In this document: positions 42,454 through 50,468 of the stretch, piece after piece
Position numbering within the stretch: position 1 is the first letter of the stretch
Layout of the letters: every line of letters starts with the position of its first letter
Source: JBCCMQ01 sp039026235
GTDB lineage: Bacteria; Pseudomonadota; Alphaproteobacteria; Rhodobacterales; Rhodobacteraceae
Length of the DNA: 64,000 nucleotides
Direction of reading: 5' to 3'
Assembly: GCA_039026235.1 (NCBI GenBank)
Contig: JBCCMQ010000002.1
Span: 62,001 to 126,000 of the forward strand
Translations under genes and position numbers: made by a program
The notes under the pieces: generated by a model
Told to the model about the DNA's origin: nothing
Database searches by the model: none
The model's input: the letters and a program-made list of their open reading frames with translations, nothing else

Positions 42454-43715
42454 TCGGCGACCCGTTCGATTACCGCTCCGACGCCGCCCAGCTTTTCTTC
42501 GACACGTTCGTATCCACGGTCCAGATGATAGACCCGGTTGACGATGGTTTCGCCCTCGGCCGCCAACGCAGCCAGGATCAGCGAAACCGACGCACGCAAA
42601 TCAGTTGCCATGACCGGGGCGCCCTTTAGCCTCTCGATGCCTGTGACCGTCGCCGTACCACCCTGAACGTCAATCTGCGCGCCCATGCGCATCAGTTCAG
42701 GTGCGTGCATGAAGCGGTTCTCGAAAATGCGTTCTTCGAGATGGCTCGTTCCGTTGGCGGTACACATCAATGCCATCATCTGCGCCTGCAGATCAGTCGG
42801 GAAGCCCGGAAATGGCTCGGTAACAACATCAATCGCGCCGACACGGCCGTTGGAGCGCGAAACGCGCAAGCCCCTGTCAGTGGGCTCAACCTCGATGCCC
42901 GCCTCGGCAATCTTTGTGACAAATGACGTCAGCAGGTCGGCGCGTCCGCCAATCAATTCAATCGACCCTCCAGCAATCGCAGGGGCCAGCATGTAGGTTC
43001 CCATTTCAATGCGGTCGGCCACGACCTCATGGGTCGCACCGCCCAAATCTGTGACGCCTTCGATGTGAATTTCGGGGCTTCCTTCGCCCGAAACCCGTGC
43101 GCCCATGCGGCGCAGACAGCGGGCGAGATCGACGATCTCGGGCTCGCGGGCCGCGTTTTTCAGGATCGTGTTGCCCTTGGCCAGCGTCGCGGCCATCAGA
43201 GCATTTTCGGTCGCACCGACTGAGGCGAAAGGGAAAATGATTTCGGCGCCAGTCAATCCTTTCGGTGCCGCAGCGTGCACATAGCCGTCGCGCAGATCGA
43301 TCTCCGCCCCCAGTGCCTCCATGGCATTTAAGTGTAGATCAACGGGTCGCGCACCGATCGCACAACCGCCGGGCAGCGAGACGACAGCCTCGCCGTAGCG
43401 GGCTAAAAGTGGGCCGAGAACCAGAATGGACGCCCGCATCTTACGGACAATGTCATAGTCTGCCGTCAGGTTATTGACCCCATGCGACGACAGCGCCAGA
43501 ACCCGGCCGTCCTGAAGGGCCGATACCTCGGTTCCCAGTGATTGCAGCAAAAGCGACATCGTCTTGATGTCCGCAAGGCGCGGCGCGTTGGTCAGCGTTA
43601 ATGGCTGATCCGACAAAAGCGTCACTGGCATGAGCGTCAGACAGGCGTTTTTAGCCCCCGCGATCGGGATCTCACCCGCCAGTTCACCGCCACCCCTGAT
43701 CGATATTGAATCCAT
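42450..43715 (-). CDS. murA: UDP-N-acetylglucosamine 1-carboxyvinyltransferase
   Basis: 421 residues. First committed step of peptidoglycan synthesis: transfers enolpyruvate from PEP to UDP-GlcNAc in the cytoplasm. Lys in GAKNACL and the reactive Cys in LPGGCAIGARPVDLH (the fosfomycin target) are present, as are the two EPSP-synthase-like halves. It starts directly after the stop of a small gene and overlaps DUF2948. Confidence 0.97.
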   Translation of the reverse strand: MDSISIRGGGELAGEIPIAGAKNACLTLMPVTLLSDQPLTLTNAPRLADIKTMSLLLQSLGTEVSALQDGRVLALSSHGVNNLTADYDIVRKMRASILVLGPLLARYGEAVVSLPGGCAIGARPVDLHLNAMEALGAEIDLRDGYVHAAAPKGLTGAEIIFPFASVGATENALMAATLAKGNTILKNAAREPEIVDLARCLRRMGARVSGEGSPEIHIEGVTDLGGATHEVVADRIEMGTYMLAPAIAGGSIELIGGRADLLTSFVTKIAEAGIEVEPTDRGLRVSRSNGRVGAIDVVTEPFPGFPTDLQAQMMALMCTANGTSHLEERIFENRFMHAPELMRMGAQIDVQGGTATVTGIERLKGAPVMATDLRASVSLILAALAAEGETIVNRVYHLDRGYERVEEKLGGVGAVIERVAE

Positions 43716-43874
43716 TCATCCGCCTCTTTTGCCTTTTTGTTCTTCATCCGTCTGTGCGCGCGCCTTTACCTGCGCCTTGCGCCGGGCAAGGTTGGCCTTC
43801 AACGCCGACTTCAGCCTGTCTTCACGGGGTTTCGCAGTCCCACCGGACGAAGATTTTCCACTCGATTTTTTCAT
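43716..43874 (-). CDS. Small basic hypothetical protein before murA
   Basis: 52 residues: MKKSSGKSSSGG, then PREDRLKSALKANLARRKAQVKARAQ and a Lys/Gly tail. Strongly basic and helical; recurrent upstream of murA in Rhodobacterales. ATG 43874 is chosen by this pattern; a longer frame to 43949 exists, and the ribosome site is weak. May bind nucleic acid; no evidence beyond charge. Confidence 0.7.
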   Translation of the reverse strand: MKKSSGKSSSGGTAKPREDRLKSALKANLARRKAQVKARAQTDEEQKGKRGG

Positions 43875-44138
43875 GTGTCGACGGTTTATCGCAGCCGATT
43901 GGCTCGGTCCAGATAGCGCTTGCCTAGATGCAGGATTGCGTCTAATCACCCGCCATCTCGGCAGGCCGCAGCAGCCTATTAGTAGAACGTACCCTTGTTA
44001 AGGTCGCACGTGTTCGAAATAGCTATTGGATAACAAAAGTTTAGGTTAGGCGGGTGCGCCTCGGGGTGAAATTTCGGTGTGGTAGCTGTGCCACTCCGTT
44101 GATGAGGGAAGACAAGGGGTGATATGACCCTGCACAGT

Positions 44139-44213
<75 letters not shown>

Positions 44214-44231
44214 TTTCGCACTTTTTTCCGG

Positions 44232-44269
44232 AAAAACCTCCTAACACCCTGAAGGTTAAGGTGGTTTTT
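44232..44269 (+). terminator. Rho-independent-type terminator after tRNA-Thr
   Basis: Stem AAAAACCTCCTAAC with GTTAAGGTGGTTTTT (one mismatch, one bulge), loop of about 9 bases, closing with a T-run, 19 bases beyond the tRNA CCA. Confidence 0.65.
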
Positions 44270-44413
44270 GGTGCTCCATACACACCTTCTAGTGTGAACT
44301 TGAGCGGCTCAGAAAACGCCAGCCTCAAGACTGTCTAGCGCACCGCATAATTTCCATTTTTGTATATTTTCCAAGGCCTTGAAAGGAATCGCAGGGCGAG
44401 TTCCATACTTTCT

Positions 44414-44890
44414 TCAAACCTCGCGGCGTTCCCGCGCAGCGAAGTTGTCCCTGACCTGATCACGCAGTTTCAAGGCATTCTTCCTTGGCACCTCCAACTC
44501 GTTGGCTGCCTTCATTGCGCTTCTGACGGGTGTGAAAATCTTCTTGGCCAAGGGTTCCAACCCGCGCCGCATGAGTCGGTAGTTCGTTCGGTCATGGAGT
44601 AACTCACAAAGAACGGCAGCGTGACGGTTTCGTTCAGCCTTGATCTGTACTTGTTGCGATTGGCGTTCCTTTAGTTGCTGAGGGGCCGGATTAGGCATTG
44701 ATGAACTGGCGGCTACGCTCACGGCATGATCGATCCGCGCTCGTGTAGCGTCCATCTGACCGGCGACCTTTTCGGTGATATCGGTGATAGCCACAAGCTC
44801 TGCCGGATCGATCTCACCAGCCCTGACGTATTCGCGGTTTACGTGTGCGACTCCGCACCTTGTGATCGGAAAACCGGCGGCCTCATCCAT
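44414..44890 (-). CDS. Hypothetical protein
   Basis: 158 residues, hydrophilic, no signal or membrane segment. First part acidic (REYVRAGEIDPAELVAITDITEKVAG), the rest rich in Arg/Lys/Gln and probably helical (QLKERQSQQVQIKAERNRHAA). GAGG lies 4 bases before ATG 44890. No family recognised. It lies alone between tRNA-Thr and the Hint-domain gene, so it might be a leftover of mobile DNA. Confidence 0.55.
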   Translation of the reverse strand: MDEAAGFPITRCGVAHVNREYVRAGEIDPAELVAITDITEKVAGQMDATRARIDHAVSVAASSSMPNPAPQQLKERQSQQVQIKAERNRHAAVLCELLHDRTNYRLMRRGLEPLAKKIFTPVRSAMKAANELEVPRKNALKLRDQVRDNFAARERREV

Positions 44891-44959
44891 GTCCTCAACG
44901 TATCATCTGACTGGTTCAGAAAAGGTACTCCACCGTGTCTTGGCCGCAAAAATATGCAG

Positions 44960-46147
44960 CTATTTGGTTGCCGCTTGACCTGCCAGGCTGACCGACCCGA
45001 TCACGCCGGTTCTGGAAATCGCGCGTCTGGCCTGCGAAGGCCGCATGCTCGGCCGGGCGCGTATGGCGACATTGTCTGGCGCCTGATCGGAAAGGCTTGG
45101 GAAGAATTCTATGATCTCTTTAGCGATTTCTCGGTCTACTACGCCCATCGCCTGCGGACCGGGAAAAAACGACTCCGTTGCGGCCCCTTCTGAGAACACG
45201 ATCTGGTGCTGGTCGAAAATCAGGTGGTAGTAGGTCACAGCCCTGCACCCGTCCTTCACCCGGATGCCCTTCCGGTGGGTTAGGCCCTTTGCCGCGACCA
45301 GATACTCTTCATCGCCAAGCCGCAATAGAATGCGGTGCTGCGGTGAGACCACAAGGCACGATGTAGGCAGGTTCGGCCCCAGACTGCCCGGTTTGAATTC
45401 GACCGGCTTGTGCTTTGCGTGACCGCGACTGAAGTCGAGGCGACGTTTGACGATCAAGCGGATCGGATGTGGGCCATCGTCCAGTGTTTCAACCGACTGT
45501 CCGACCTTAAGGTCTTCAACCGGGATCTCACCATCAACAGTAAGAATCCGCGTTCCCGCCGCAAAGCAAACGAAGCCTGGTGCTGCGGGGGTTGGCGTGC
45601 CTTCGACCAGACCTCCGTCGGCGTCGCGCAGTATAGAAACTGCGTTCGGCGCGCTCGAATTGAGTTGCTCTCCGCCGCCCTGTAACGTCCCGCCTGTTGG
45701 AAATCCGGCAGGCAACCCGGCGGGATCACGCGGCGGTGCGCCGTAGGACAGTTGGATATAGTTGCCCGCCGGGTCGACCAGAAAGATGGTGTCGAACTTA
45801 CCGCCCTCACCATCTTCGAGGAACCCGCCGTTTCCGCCAGCGGCGTTGTTGTTCCCATTGGCCCCGAAGAATCCGGCAGGCGGGTCTGTGTATGTCCCGA
45901 CAACGGTGCCCGTACCGCCCGCCGGGATCTGATCACCGGATCCGAATGTATGCAAGAGCCCGTTCTGATCCGACCAAAGCTGGTAACCGGCAAGGTCAAT
46001 TGCGGATCCCGTGCTGTTTTGGATCTCAACATATTCGTCTTGCTTGTTGGCCCCGCCTTGACCGTTGACATTAATAGCGCTGCCACCTGCGTTGTCCGCG
46101 AGGATTTCGCTGAAGAACAGTCCGTTTAAGAAATCTGGCACGCGCAC
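44960..46147 (-). CDS. Lamin-tail and Hint domain protein
   Basis: 395 residues. About 10–190 is a lamin-tail-like (LTD) β-sandwich: FFSEILADN ... DEYVEIQNSTGSAIDLAGYQLWSD. At 194 begins a Hint (hedgehog/intein) domain: CFAAGTRILTVDGEIPVEDLKVGQ, with Cys194 as the likely self-cleaving nucleophile and SPQHRILL, TYYHLIFDQHQIVF as later blocks. Such proteins are common in Roseobacter-group bacteria and are exported, perhaps by type I secretion; no classic signal peptide is seen. Start is GTG 46147 or 46141 (GAGG before the latter). Target unknown. Confidence 0.85.
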   Translation of the reverse strand: MRVPDFLNGLFFSEILADNAGGSAINVNGQGGANKQDEYVEIQNSTGSAIDLAGYQLWSDQNGLLHTFGSGDQIPAGGTGTVVGTYTDPPAGFFGANGNNNAAGGNGGFLEDGEGGKFDTIFLVDPAGNYIQLSYGAPPRDPAGLPAGFPTGGTLQGGGEQLNSSAPNAVSILRDADGGLVEGTPTPAAPGFVCFAAGTRILTVDGEIPVEDLKVGQSVETLDDGPHPIRLIVKRRLDFSRGHAKHKPVEFKPGSLGPNLPTSCLVVSPQHRILLRLGDEEYLVAAKGLTHRKGIRVKDGCRAVTYYHLIFDQHQIVFSEGAATESFFPGPQAMGVVDREIAKEIIEFFPSLSDQAPDNVAIRARPSMRPSQARRAISRTGVIGSVSLAGQAATK

Positions 46148-46496
46148 CTCGAGGCCGAAGGTCTTCTTGCCGGTGGCAACCTAGACTATCGGTATTGCTT
46201 ATGGATTAATTGTTTAAGTAAATTTTCGGTGACGCGAACTTGCCCCGCTCGTGCGTAATTTTGTTCGAGCCCCATTGGTTTCATTTCGGAACAGTCCCCG
46301 GGCTTATCCGCCCCCTTATGCCGAAATATGCCGCATTGTACAATTGCGTTGGAAGTCTCTTAATCTGCTGATGTTGCTTTACGAACCGGCGCACGCACAG
46401 TCGCCCGGAGCTTTCTCCTAAGGTAGAGATTCATTACCACCTTCAACATCTTGGCGCCTTTTGGGGCCGCCTTTCCACACCAGAGGACCAGCTAAA
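46148..46496. other. Divergent non-coding region
   Basis: 349 bases between the Hint-domain gene and the FMN-reductase gene, AT-rich at 46195–46240 (TTGCTTATGG, TTAATTG, TTTAAG). It should carry promoters for both genes; I see no clear operator. Confidence 0.4.
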
Positions 46497-47057
46497 ATGT
46501 CGGTTTCAAATGTTCTTGTGATTGCGGCCACGAACAGCACAACCTCGATCAACAGACGTCTCGCGGTTCATGCGGCGGAGATTTTGCGGGATGAACTCGC
46601 GGCCTCGGTCATGATCGATGTTTTGGACCTGAATGACTATGACATGCCGGTGTTCAGCCCAGAGCGGCAGGCGCAGGGTATTCCGCCAGCCGCGCAGAAA
46701 TTCTACGACCGGATTGGGGCCAGCGACGGTTTGATTATGTCCTTTGCGGAATACAATGGCAGCTATACGGCGGCATTTAAGAACGTTTTCGACTGGGCCA
46801 GCAGGATCGATATGAAAATTTATCAGAACAAACCGCTTCTCGCCATGGCGACTTCCGTCGGAGGGCGTGGTGGACAAAACGTTCTGCGTACCGTTGTCGA
46901 AGCAGCGCCATTCTTCGGTGCAAATCTGACCGGCCAGTTCAACTTCGGTCCCTTTGCGGAGCACTTCGATACGGAAACCGGTCAATTGAAAACGCCCGAC
47001 CTGGCGCGAGAGCTTCGCTTAGCGTTGACCGCGTTCCAAGCGGCAATCTCAAAATAA
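46497..47057 (+). CDS. NAD(P)H-dependent FMN reductase family protein
   Basis: 186 residues from ATG 46497 (AGAGGA upstream; the open frame runs 12 codons further back). Flavodoxin-like fold: VLVIAATNSTTSINRRLA binds the FMN phosphate and SFAEYNGSYTAAFKNVFDWAS is the family's FMN/NADPH motif. Probably reduces quinones, azo dyes or FMN. No partner gene is adjacent. Confidence 0.87.
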   Translation: MSVSNVLVIAATNSTTSINRRLAVHAAEILRDELAASVMIDVLDLNDYDMPVFSPERQAQGIPPAAQKFYDRIGASDGLIMSFAEYNGSYTAAFKNVFDWASRIDMKIYQNKPLLAMATSVGGRGGQNVLRTVVEAAPFFGANLTGQFNFGPFAEHFDTETGQLKTPDLARELRLALTAFQAAISK

Positions 47058-47451
47058 AGTAAATTTAATCATATATTTAAAACGATTTCAGCGCGTTTGA
47101 CTAGTTTGCAAATATGTGGGCTTTGCCGGGATCTTATGCTTGGCCCGTACCATTCGATGCGCGAGCGAAACAGTGAAAAGCTATGACAGAAAATCGATGG
47201 CTCGAGCGGCCAGTTGCCACCGGGCGATTGGTCAATCCTTCGTGATGTTTGCAGACCGGACCTAGGTCGCGGCCAGCCTTGTGGCTGCTTACGCAAGCGA
47301 AATCCAGCAAAACCTTTGAATATTGGTGCGTTACGCCGAGGCCCATTAACCAATATACAGCCCGCATCGTCAAATTTTTGCCTGATTCTCAACTTAGTGA
47401 ATGCTCCGGGTGATGATGTCCGCCGTGCAGGGCGGTGAAAGGTGGTTGGTT
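47058..47451. other. Non-coding region upstream of the Tad-like genes
   Basis: 394 bases, AT-rich at the start (47058–47115). It holds no supported gene; the promoter for the TadG-like operon should be here. One TTTGCAAA at 47105 is probably chance. Confidence 0.4.
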
Positions 47452-49161
47452 ATGATGCGGATCGTGAAGCTTTACCGACGGTTTGTAAAAGAAGAAGATG
47501 GCAGTCTTCTGGTCTTTTCCGTTTTCGTCTTTCTGATGTTTCTGGCCGCTGCGGGTATGGGCGTGGATTACATGCGTCATGAGCTCTATCGCGCCGAACT
47601 CCAAAATGCGCTTGACCGGGGCCTGCTGGCCGCGACCGCCTTCAGCCAAGACGAGGACCCGGTCGTCGTCGTCAATGAATTTATCGCCAACTCCGCCAAA
47701 TGGAACGGCGTATCGGGTGCACCGATCGTGAACGTCGTGCGCTTTCCCGACGATGAAACATGGTTTGATGAAGGCGTCGCCGAACGCACCATTGCCGCAA
47801 CCGCCGAAGTCAAGTTTGACACCCATTTTCTGCACCTGATGGGTATCCGTGACATGGGCGTTCAAGTCGCCTCGAACGCCACTCAGTCGCGCAAATCGGT
47901 TGAAGTTGCGATAGTGCTCGACATCTCGCTTTCGATGGACGGTAACGACTCGGCCACTGGAACATCGAAGTATTATGGTATGCAAACGGCCGCGAACGAT
48001 TTCATCGAGCGCATTCTCAATGCCGAAACGGAAGAGGCGACATCGATAACGCTTGTTCCGTTTGCCGGGACGGTGAACGCCGGTGATTTCCAGCCCTACA
48101 TGAACCTCGACGCGGACAACTTGCCAAGCTGGATCAACGAAGATCTTGCGGGCTTTCCGGTGTGTCCAGAGTTCGACAGTGCCGACTTCGACAGCGGCTC
48201 CGTGGCCGATATCGACTTTGACAGCGCCATGACCATTCAGCCCTGGTTCAAGATGTACGGCAGGTTCCCGGGCAACACCGGCATGGTGCGCTGGGGCAAC
48301 TGCCCGGAATCTGACGGCGGCATTGTCGCCTATTCGAACAATATCGAAGAGTTGCAAGGCGCCATTAACACGCTTCCGATGTACGGTGGCACCGGCATCG
48401 ACATGGCGATGAAATGGGCCCTATTTGCACTTTCTCCGAACGCCCGTTCGATTGCAGACGAACTGATCGAAGACGGCGAAGTCGAGACTGAGTTTGAAGG
48501 TTGGCCGCGTGATTTCGGCGACTCGGGCGCCGAAAAATACATCGTGTTTCTAACCGATGGTGAGATCACCAACCTGAGCAGTCTGAAGGACGACATGATT
48601 TCGGGTACGGTTGCGGACCTTGAAGAAAGAGACGGTTTTGCGAGCGAAGACGACAAGGCCGCGGTCATCGCACACATGACATCGGCGGTGGGTGAAGACG
48701 GTCTGCTGGCCGACTATTGGGCGTCGCCGAATGATGAATTCTATCTCGGCATCCCCAACTATTCGATCGACCGCAAAAACATCGTCCGCAACAGCGGTAA
48801 CGTTACAGTCGATCCGGCCCATGCCACGACCTACATCAAGGGTGCCCAACTGAGCCGTTGGTCTTCTGCTCAAGCGCTCCAGCATGTGGAAAACGTGTGC
48901 GGTTTCATGAAGGCGCAAAGCGAGAACGGCGGACCGAATGTGCGCGTCTTCACGATCGGGTTTAACATTGCCGGGCTGGACGACCCGGACTTTACGGCAC
49001 CGGCATCGGCAGCAGAGACCACCAACGACACGCGCGCAGCATTCGTGCTGGATTACTGCGCGACCTACGATGACGACCGTTACTTGGCCACGTCGGATAC
49101 GCTGTCGGACGCCTTCAGCGACATCGCCGCGAAGATCAACACGCTTCGGCTGACGAACTGA
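47452..49161 (+). CDS. TadG-like pilus protein with von Willebrand A domain
   Basis: 569 residues. N-terminal FVKEEDGSLLVFSVFVFLMFLAAAGMGVDYMRHELYRAELQNALD in outline is the TadE/TadG membrane helix with its following helix. A VWA domain opens with VLDISLSMDG (MIDAS DxSxS, D157) and includes IVFLTDGE. Probably membrane-anchored with its bulk in the periplasm, in a Flp/Tad pilus or surface system. ATG 47452 has GAAAGGTGG upstream. First of three related genes. Confidence 0.85.
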   Translation: MMRIVKLYRRFVKEEDGSLLVFSVFVFLMFLAAAGMGVDYMRHELYRAELQNALDRGLLAATAFSQDEDPVVVVNEFIANSAKWNGVSGAPIVNVVRFPDDETWFDEGVAERTIAATAEVKFDTHFLHLMGIRDMGVQVASNATQSRKSVEVAIVLDISLSMDGNDSATGTSKYYGMQTAANDFIERILNAETEEATSITLVPFAGTVNAGDFQPYMNLDADNLPSWINEDLAGFPVCPEFDSADFDSGSVADIDFDSAMTIQPWFKMYGRFPGNTGMVRWGNCPESDGGIVAYSNNIEELQGAINTLPMYGGTGIDMAMKWALFALSPNARSIADELIEDGEVETEFEGWPRDFGDSGAEKYIVFLTDGEITNLSSLKDDMISGTVADLEERDGFASEDDKAAVIAHMTSAVGEDGLLADYWASPNDEFYLGIPNYSIDRKNIVRNSGNVTVDPAHATTYIKGAQLSRWSSAQALQHVENVCGFMKAQSENGGPNVRVFTIGFNIAGLDDPDFTAPASAAETTNDTRAAFVLDYCATYDDDRYLATSDTLSDAFSDIAAKINTLRLTN

Positions 49162-49171
49162 GGGTGGGTTG

Positions 49172-49720
49172 ATGACTTTTTTCAGACGCCTACTGCGCAG
49201 AAAAGCCGTGGACGAAAGCGGCAATTCCACGGTTGAGTTCGCCATCCTGTTTCCACTTTACATCGCGATCATCTTCGCGGGGGTCGAAGCGGGCTTGTTG
49301 ATGACGCGATACATGATGGTCGAGCGCGGCGTGGACATGGCCATGCGTGACGTTCGTTTGGGCAACCTCGACGGCATTACCTACGACGAATTGCGCGACC
49401 GGATCTGCAACTATACAGGTGTCGTCAGTAACTGCTCTACGAACCTTGTCATGTCGACCGAGATCCTTTCCGCAGGTGAAACAGTCGATCCGGCGCCAGC
49501 CGATTGCCTTGACCGTACGGCGACAGCGGAAGAACTTGAAGAGTTCAATCCGGCGGACGGATTCAATCCAGGTAACACGTCGCAGATCGTTGTCATCAAG
49601 ATCTGTGCAATCGTGGATCCACTCCTTCACAATTTTGGACTTGCGAATTTGTTGGCGCTTGATGAAAGCGGCGGGTTCGCGGTGCGGTCGAAGACCGCTT
49701 TCCTGCACGAGCCTTACTAG
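49172..49720 (+). CDS. TadE-like pseudopilin
   Basis: 182 residues. RRKAVDESGNSTVEFAILFPLYIAIIFAGVEAGLLMTRYMM in outline is the TadE motif: Glu in the processed helix and a basic leader. The rest is hydrophilic with four Cys (RICNYTGVVSNCS, ADCLD, KICAIVD) that could form disulphides outside the membrane. ATG 49172 follows a TTG in frame. Lies 10 bases after the TadG-like gene. Confidence 0.82.
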   Translation: MTFFRRLLRRKAVDESGNSTVEFAILFPLYIAIIFAGVEAGLLMTRYMMVERGVDMAMRDVRLGNLDGITYDELRDRICNYTGVVSNCSTNLVMSTEILSAGETVDPAPADCLDRTATAEELEEFNPADGFNPGNTSQIVVIKICAIVDPLLHNFGLANLLALDESGGFAVRSKTAFLHEPY

Positions 49721-49738
49721 GTGGATTGGAAGGTTGTG

Positions 49739-50383
49739 ATGAAGTTAAGAAATCTGCTGCGCAGGGGAGCACGATCAGAAGACGGCACGGTCACGGTCGA
49801 GTTCCTTTTGATCTTTCCGGTGCTGCTGGGCGTCCTCGGCATCGGTTTTGCATCGTTTCACGCCTATCTGCAGTTCGTGCGCGCATCAAAGGCGATGTAC
49901 ACCGTCTCGGACATTGTCGCGCGCTACGAATTCATCGACGACAACAAGATGACCCAACTGCAGCAACTCTATGAGTCCTTCACAACAGCGCCTGCAGGCT
50001 CTGTGATCCGTGTAAGCAGGCTCGACTATCTCGAAGATGACCCTCTCGATCCGCCAACCACCAGCGGATATGCCGCCAATGATGGTTTCTACGAAGTCAC
50101 GTGGTCGCTTTCTGCGCCAGAATCTCTCGATGAACCCTGTACCGAGTGCGGACCAGGCGAGAAACTTGAATACGAACTCGAAGAAGATGAATTGGCGAAC
50201 TACCTCTTACCGACACTGGGCGACGGTGCCCATGTCATTCTGTTTGAAGTCTTCACGCCCTATTCGACCCCGATTCCGGAAGGCGTACAAATTGGTATCG
50301 ATCTCAGCAACGTCTCTTGGTCGATGAACCACTTCGTGTGGCCAAGGGGCGCGAACGGGCTCAGCTACGACGACGGAACCTAG
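49739..50383 (+). CDS. TadE-like pseudopilin (second)
   Basis: 214 residues. GARSEDGTVTVEFLLIFPVLLGVLGIGFASFHAYLQF in outline again gives the TadE helix with its Glu. The periplasmic part is acidic and has CTEC. ATG 49739 is chosen because GGAAGG lies 5 bases upstream; a GTG at 49721 is also open. Ends the three-gene set; the ATPases and secretin of a Tad system are not in this window. Confidence 0.82.
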   Translation: MKLRNLLRRGARSEDGTVTVEFLLIFPVLLGVLGIGFASFHAYLQFVRASKAMYTVSDIVARYEFIDDNKMTQLQQLYESFTTAPAGSVIRVSRLDYLEDDPLDPPTTSGYAANDGFYEVTWSLSAPESLDEPCTECGPGEKLEYELEEDELANYLLPTLGDGAHVILFEVFTPYSTPIPEGVQIGIDLSNVSWSMNHFVWPRGANGLSYDDGT

Positions 50384-50468
50384 AGCTTTGCCACATGTTG
50401 GGGTCTACGGCGTTTGTAGTGATAACCTACGCTACCGGGCCGTTTCTAGTGTCGAGGCGCCAGCAACG

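Noticed and set aside
47105..47112. TTTGCAAA upstream of the TadG-like gene
   Set aside because: An 8-base palindrome is expected about once by chance in a window this size, with no second half-site and no fitting target gene.
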